64,000 bases of DNA. It comes from Miscanthus floridulus. Taxonomy: Eukaryota > Streptophyta > Magnoliopsida > Poales > Poaceae. The stretch covers positions 68,428,485 to 68,492,484 of the forward strand of contig NC_089581.1 in assembly GCF_019320115.1 (NCBI RefSeq). The letters run 5' to 3'. The notes beneath the pieces were generated by a model that was given only the letters and a program-made list of their open reading frames with translations, was not told the DNA's origin and did no database searches. A program made the translations under genes and the position numbers. Of the stretch, positions 60,304-64,000 are shown piece after piece (the stretch's first letter is position 1; each line of letters opens with the position of its first letter).

Positions 60304-61447
60304 TGTGTCATCAAGGAATCGATTGTATAAGGATCGATATCAGCTAATTCAGATGCAGTACTGAGATCAGCTCTCTTCGGATGACGTCAGCAGATAACGT
60401 TAATGAGCTACGGTTGGCGTCAGAAAGAACATGTCGTACTCTATAAAAAGGGAAAGATTAGGATCCAAGTTATCTTAAATTAGGAATATTTTCTCTTATA
60501 CAAAAGATTGTAATGAGTCTTACTTGAGTAGGATTCAAGTTTAGGTTCTGGGTATAAATATTGGACCCTGACTATTATAAGAGAGATCCAATCAATCAAT
60601 ACCAATTACTTTTTTTGACTTCACGCCAACCCTTAGGAGTAGGAGTACTGTAGATTTCGGCGAGTTCTTCAACAAGCAGGGCTGCATCGATCCGGTCGAC
60701 CTCCGGCATGTCTATAAATACCATCATGGCTTATACCTTTGTTTGTAAGGTTGTATAGGTCTGGCCAACCTCTTACGAGCTCTAGTATAAGTTAGTTATC
60801 GATCCTTATCTAGTTCAAGTACGATTGCGTCGGTTAAGTTTGACCTCCACTGCTCGAATTAGACTAAGGTCAAGTTATCGGCTCTACCTGAGGGTGGCAT
60901 CCTTCGGATATATTCATTAAGTTACTAATGTTGTTGATGTCTTGTTATCATTAGTTTCAGCAATATCAACCTGCCCGACCAAGATCGATCTAGATCGGCC
61001 TCATATCCTTTTAGTCCATCGTTTATTTTGTCACATTACGATGGTTCTTATTGTAAACGACAGGTTATGTTTTATCGACCATTCTACTTTGATCTTGATC
61101 GCGCATAGCATGTGGCTAAGGCATGTCTAATCTTGAGAAGGTTTACTAGCTGGTTAAATTTGGTCAATAGCTCACTATTATGGCTGTAATGATCCGGTCG
61201 ATCTCCACTGTTAGCACTTTAGGTCGGAGTATGCTAGCTGGTATTTTTGCTTTCGACTAGACGTGACCTTGGTTGTTTGCTATGCCTACATCGGCTAAAT
61301 AGCTGATTGCCCATACTTCAACGCTTATAATGTGGGTAATGTGTCTTTATGATTCCGTTAAATATGAATAGATCTGTTTATTTTAAAGGTTTGATTGTTA
61401 TCCTTATCATGGCTATCATTGATCCGGTCGAACCCCACTGTTAAGCA
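60304..61447 (+). mobile_element. LTR of another Ty3/gypsy element in a TBP intron (ends approximate)
   Basis: The segment has an AT-rich U3, a TATA-like GGTATAAATATTGGACC (about 60559), then GCGAGTTCTTCAACAAGCAG and repeated GATCCGGTCGACCTCC words typical of the R-U5 part of a grass gypsy LTR. A leader follows to about 61610, where homology stops abruptly and TBP intron resumes. Exact ends and a target duplication could not be fixed by eye. Confidence 0.55.
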
Positions 61448-62106
61448 TAATAGGTTAAATTTGATGAGTTTATAGGTCTATCCAAATTGACTGGCACATC
61501 CTTGGGAATTCGTAGGATCGACTGGTCCTGCGTTGAAGCCAGACAGATCTCCAGAACGTTCTGGCTTGCTGCATGTCCACCCGACGCGGCTACCATGTTT
61601 TTGCGCCGATAGCAGCAAAACACGGCGAAAGAATACATGGCATTTTTAGATTCGAGTAACATGAGTAATGAGTTCCATGTTTTACATTTACAATGGACCG
61701 GAAAATTATAGTGGCAAACAACTATACCCTTTGGATTGTACTCTGCATTACGCGCCTGTAGAGCGATCATTTTTAGATCCAACTGGCAGTCTAAATTGAC
61801 TGTTGAGACAATGTTCCTTAGACATCAAAGGAAGGATGGTGAGAACTCTATGTAAAAGTGGACACAAAGGCGTCACTAATCATCTAGAAGTCCTTTTCTT
61901 CTTAAAATCAAATTCAAACAACTTAATCATAGAATATGTCTACAAATTGTATCTTCATCCGTAAACCAATTGTTTTGTTGTCATTGTCACACCGTTTACA
62001 AGCACATTCCCTAAAACTTTCCTTAGTTGAGCTAATAACTTTCCTAAGTTGAGCTATTCACCGAATCAGACACGAATTTCCCAACGCGCAAATCACGACC
62101 ATCCCG

Positions 62107-64000
62107 GCTTGGTGCGTGTCCACCCGGCATTGCTACCATGTTTTCACGCCGACATGTGTTCTGGCACACCCGGTGAGACTCCACAATCGTCATTGCAATT
62201 CATATCAACAGGGACATTCTTATGGTGCCTTATAAAGATCTACCTAATGAGGATAAAGAAGTCATCAGTAAAGCTATAGAAGAATTTTAGAACAAGTGTT
62301 TATTGTCCTACACCAAGACACGTGACAATAAAGTTGTTCAGAAATATCCACTACCGAGAGTTTTGATGCATGAGAAGTCAGATACAGACGAAGCTGATGA
62401 TAGGTGTTTCTTCGTAGATACTATAAACAAGTCTATTCATGATGCCATGTTGAACCATAATATAGCTTTTTGAACACATTCCATAATACCATGAAACAGG
62501 TGTTTCATGGATGTCCAATTGATCAGGTTGGACCGACTTATTACACATTCCACATCCATCGACTCAAGGGACTAATCAAGCCGGTACTAGCCATCAAGAA
62601 GTAGCACTAACTGGTAATGATAATGTCCAGACAGTTCAGAGCTCATCTTAGCAGGTTCAAGGTACCACTACTAATCAAATACAAAACAATCTTGGATCAT
62701 CAGTGCAGTATGTGCAACAGCCGATGGGGCAAGTTTAGAATCAAATGGTTGGTTTTGGCACATCAGGCCAAATACCATTGTCGGCTCAAAAAATAGCATC
62801 ATTAGTTCAAAGGATTCATAGAGATACAGATCCCAACATTTACAACCAAAGACTTTAAGCAGTAAACCAGCATAGGACCCAACAGATAGAGATTCCACAA
62901 GGATATCATTATGGCATAGATTACAATACCCTTTATATGATTTCAAATCTAGGGTATCAAGGTACCCAAAATTTTAATCCACAGATGGGCCAAACATGTC
63001 AGCCGGTATCTTACACAGTTAGGCGAAGCATCCTTTGAAGAGGCTCATCGAGTTTGTTTCTTCTCCTTATCCCTGTCAGGCCTAGCCTTGACTTGGTTTT
63101 CATCATTTCCAGTTAATTCCATTGCCAATTGGACTGACCTAGAGAAGAAGTTTTATACATATTTTTATACTAGGACAAGAGAAAAGAAAATTACAGATTT
63201 GACGACCATAAGGGAAAGAACTAATGAATCGGGTGCTGAGTTTCTTCAGATGTTCCAAGAGACCAGAAATTTGTGCTTCTCATTGAATTTAACTAATGAT
63301 CAGCTAGCTGCTTTAGCTGTTTAAGAAATGTTGCCAACATGGAGGAAGAAGCTAATTGGGCAAGAGTTTGACAATTTAGGTTAGTTGGCTCAACGATTGG
63401 CAACACTCAATAGCCAATTCCAAAATATGCGTAGAGATACCTGATTCTAGAAGAGTGTCGCAATTACCGAAGCCTATAATCCATATTCAGATGATGACGG
63501 CGATGAGGATGAAGAAGAAGAAGAGATTGTTGTGGCCGAATGGAATTCGAGTAAGAAGACAGTGACGGTGCCAAATCCTTGGGGAAAAGCGATGATTTTA
63601 ACGTCATAAAATCAGACAAGCTCTTTGATTTCTTGCTTGAGAGGGGATAGATCAAGTTGCCCACCAATCATGTTATGTTATCTCCCAATCAGTTGAAGAA
63701 TAAGAAGTTCTGCAAATTTCATAACGTTACTTTTCATTCTACTAATGAGTGTAGAATTTTCAGGCAACATATACAGAGGGCTATTCAGCAAGGGAAGCTT
63801 AAATTTGATACACCTCGGAAGATGAAAGTTGATGATAATCCTTTCTCAAGAGATCAGAATATGGTTGATGCTAAGTTGCTTAAAGGGAAGACTAGAGTCC
63901 TAACATCAACTAGGGCCAAAGAAACCAGAACCGTCGATCCAAAGATGCAAATATCGGTTGATGAATATAGAGAGATTAAAAGACGTCGTAATCAACAGAA
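62107..64000 (+). pseudogene. Ty3/gypsy leader and gag, decayed (runs off right edge)
   Basis: From about 62107 the sequence matches the leader at 61568-61611, then continues into gag: YKDLPNEDKEVISKAIEEF (62229 on), later MTWFSSFPVNSIANWTDLEK and FLQMFQETRNLCFSLNLTND (63088-63324, the Retrotrans_gag core), an acidic stretch (63490-63530) and a zinc-knuckle-like KFCKFHNVTFHSTNECRIF (about 63705-63765). Frame changes and stops (for example TAA 63322, TAG near 63380) show that it is dead. Protease and polymerase would lie beyond the window. Confidence 0.75.

Larger units (their letters stand above)
37484..61821 (-). pseudogene. TBP: TATA-binding protein (TBP) gene, disrupted by transposons
   Basis: Five exons in correct order on the minus strand encode the conserved C-terminal core of TBP, the saddle-shaped subunit of TFIID that binds and bends the TATA box. 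They are [16 protein letters not shown]...NPK (about 61818-61739), [19 protein letters not shown]...AARK (60250-60134), YA*IIQKLGYPSKFK (59974-59930), DFKIQNMVG*CDVKFP...GAFSN (59840-59748), and [19 protein letters not shown]...TEYRKCQKW (37588-37484). The DNA-intercalating Phe residues sit in VFAS and IFVS. GT donors and AG acceptors separate the exons at the borders I recall for plant TBP genes, so this is an unprocessed gene copy, not a retrocopy. It is dead: CACTA-1 splits the last exon, a gypsy fragment fills one intron, two stops interrupt exons, and the segment coding for YEPELFPG...RMKQP is missing. The N-terminal exon lies outside the window or is lost. Confidence 0.9.

Noticed and set aside
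1..64000. tRNA, rRNA, organelle insertions or viral integrants
   Set aside because: No cloverleaf-like segment, rRNA core motif, plastid or mitochondrial gene fragment, or pararetrovirus signature was recognised by eye. A tRNAscan-SE and BLAST run would be needed to exclude short fragments.

Overview
The window reads as nuclear DNA of a grass, most likely a panicoid of the Andropogoneae (sugarcane, Miscanthus or sorghum type). This is inferred from the repeat families: CACTA elements with TTTAGTCCCGGTTGGT and TTTGCCGAGTGT subterminal motifs, Tat-type Ty3/gypsy elements with an antisense extra gene, Tekay-like solo LTRs starting TGTAACACC, and Stowaway and Tourist MITEs. No bacterial-style operon, CRISPR array, rRNA or tRNA gene was recognised. 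Nearly all of the DNA is transposon sequence in several nested layers. Only two host genes can be supported: the first exon of a gene encoding an acylated MGNC protein (probably a receptor-like cytoplasmic kinase) at the left edge, and a broken TATA-binding protein (TBP) gene spread over 37.5-61.8 kb.

Layout. 0-1 kb: 5' end of the MGNC gene on the minus strand. 1-9.2 kb: intergenic DNA with MITEs, L1-type LINE remains, a minus-oriented solo LTR with an imperfect target-site duplication (TSD), and a small CACTA element (TSD GTT). 9.2-15.3 kb: low-repeat DNA with no recognisable gene. 15.3-29.2 kb: an old TG...CA element split by a complete but defective 11.8-kb Tat gypsy retrotransposon (TSD CCTAC). 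That retrotransposon carries a truncated gag-pol and, downstream on the other strand, a decayed antisense gene with a putative gypsy-type transposase domain. 31.1-36.4 kb: a solo LTR of the same Tat family in the opposite orientation (TSD ATGTG), itself holding a 3.9-kb Tekay-like solo LTR (TSD CCGAG). 37.5-61.8 kb: the TBP pseudogene, interrupted in its last exon by a 22-kb CACTA (CACTA-1, TSD AGA). Inside CACTA-1 sit a second, 14-kb CACTA (CACTA-2) and a 2.4-kb solo LTR (TSD TAGTG). 60.3-64 kb: pieces of another Ty3/gypsy element, including a decayed gag, placed on both sides of one TBP exon.

CACTA-2 is the best preserved coding system. On the minus strand it holds a TNP2-type transposase gene and then a second gene that joins a TNPA-like (Transposase_24-like) region to a C-terminal Ulp1/C48-type cysteine peptidase domain with the His, Asp and Cys of the triad still visible. 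A third copy of the element's terminal TTTAGTCCCGG motif array lies internally, directly upstream of a TATA box for the second gene. Each gene therefore appears to have its own motif-array promoter.

The stop codons that kill TNP2, the CACTA-2 second gene and the Tat pol are nearly all at positions where C-to-T change of a Gln, Arg or Trp codon explains them. This is the signature of cytosine-methylation decay. Exceptions are mentioned where seen. All coordinates come from reading the sequence by hand. Family names rest on recognised motifs, not on a database search.
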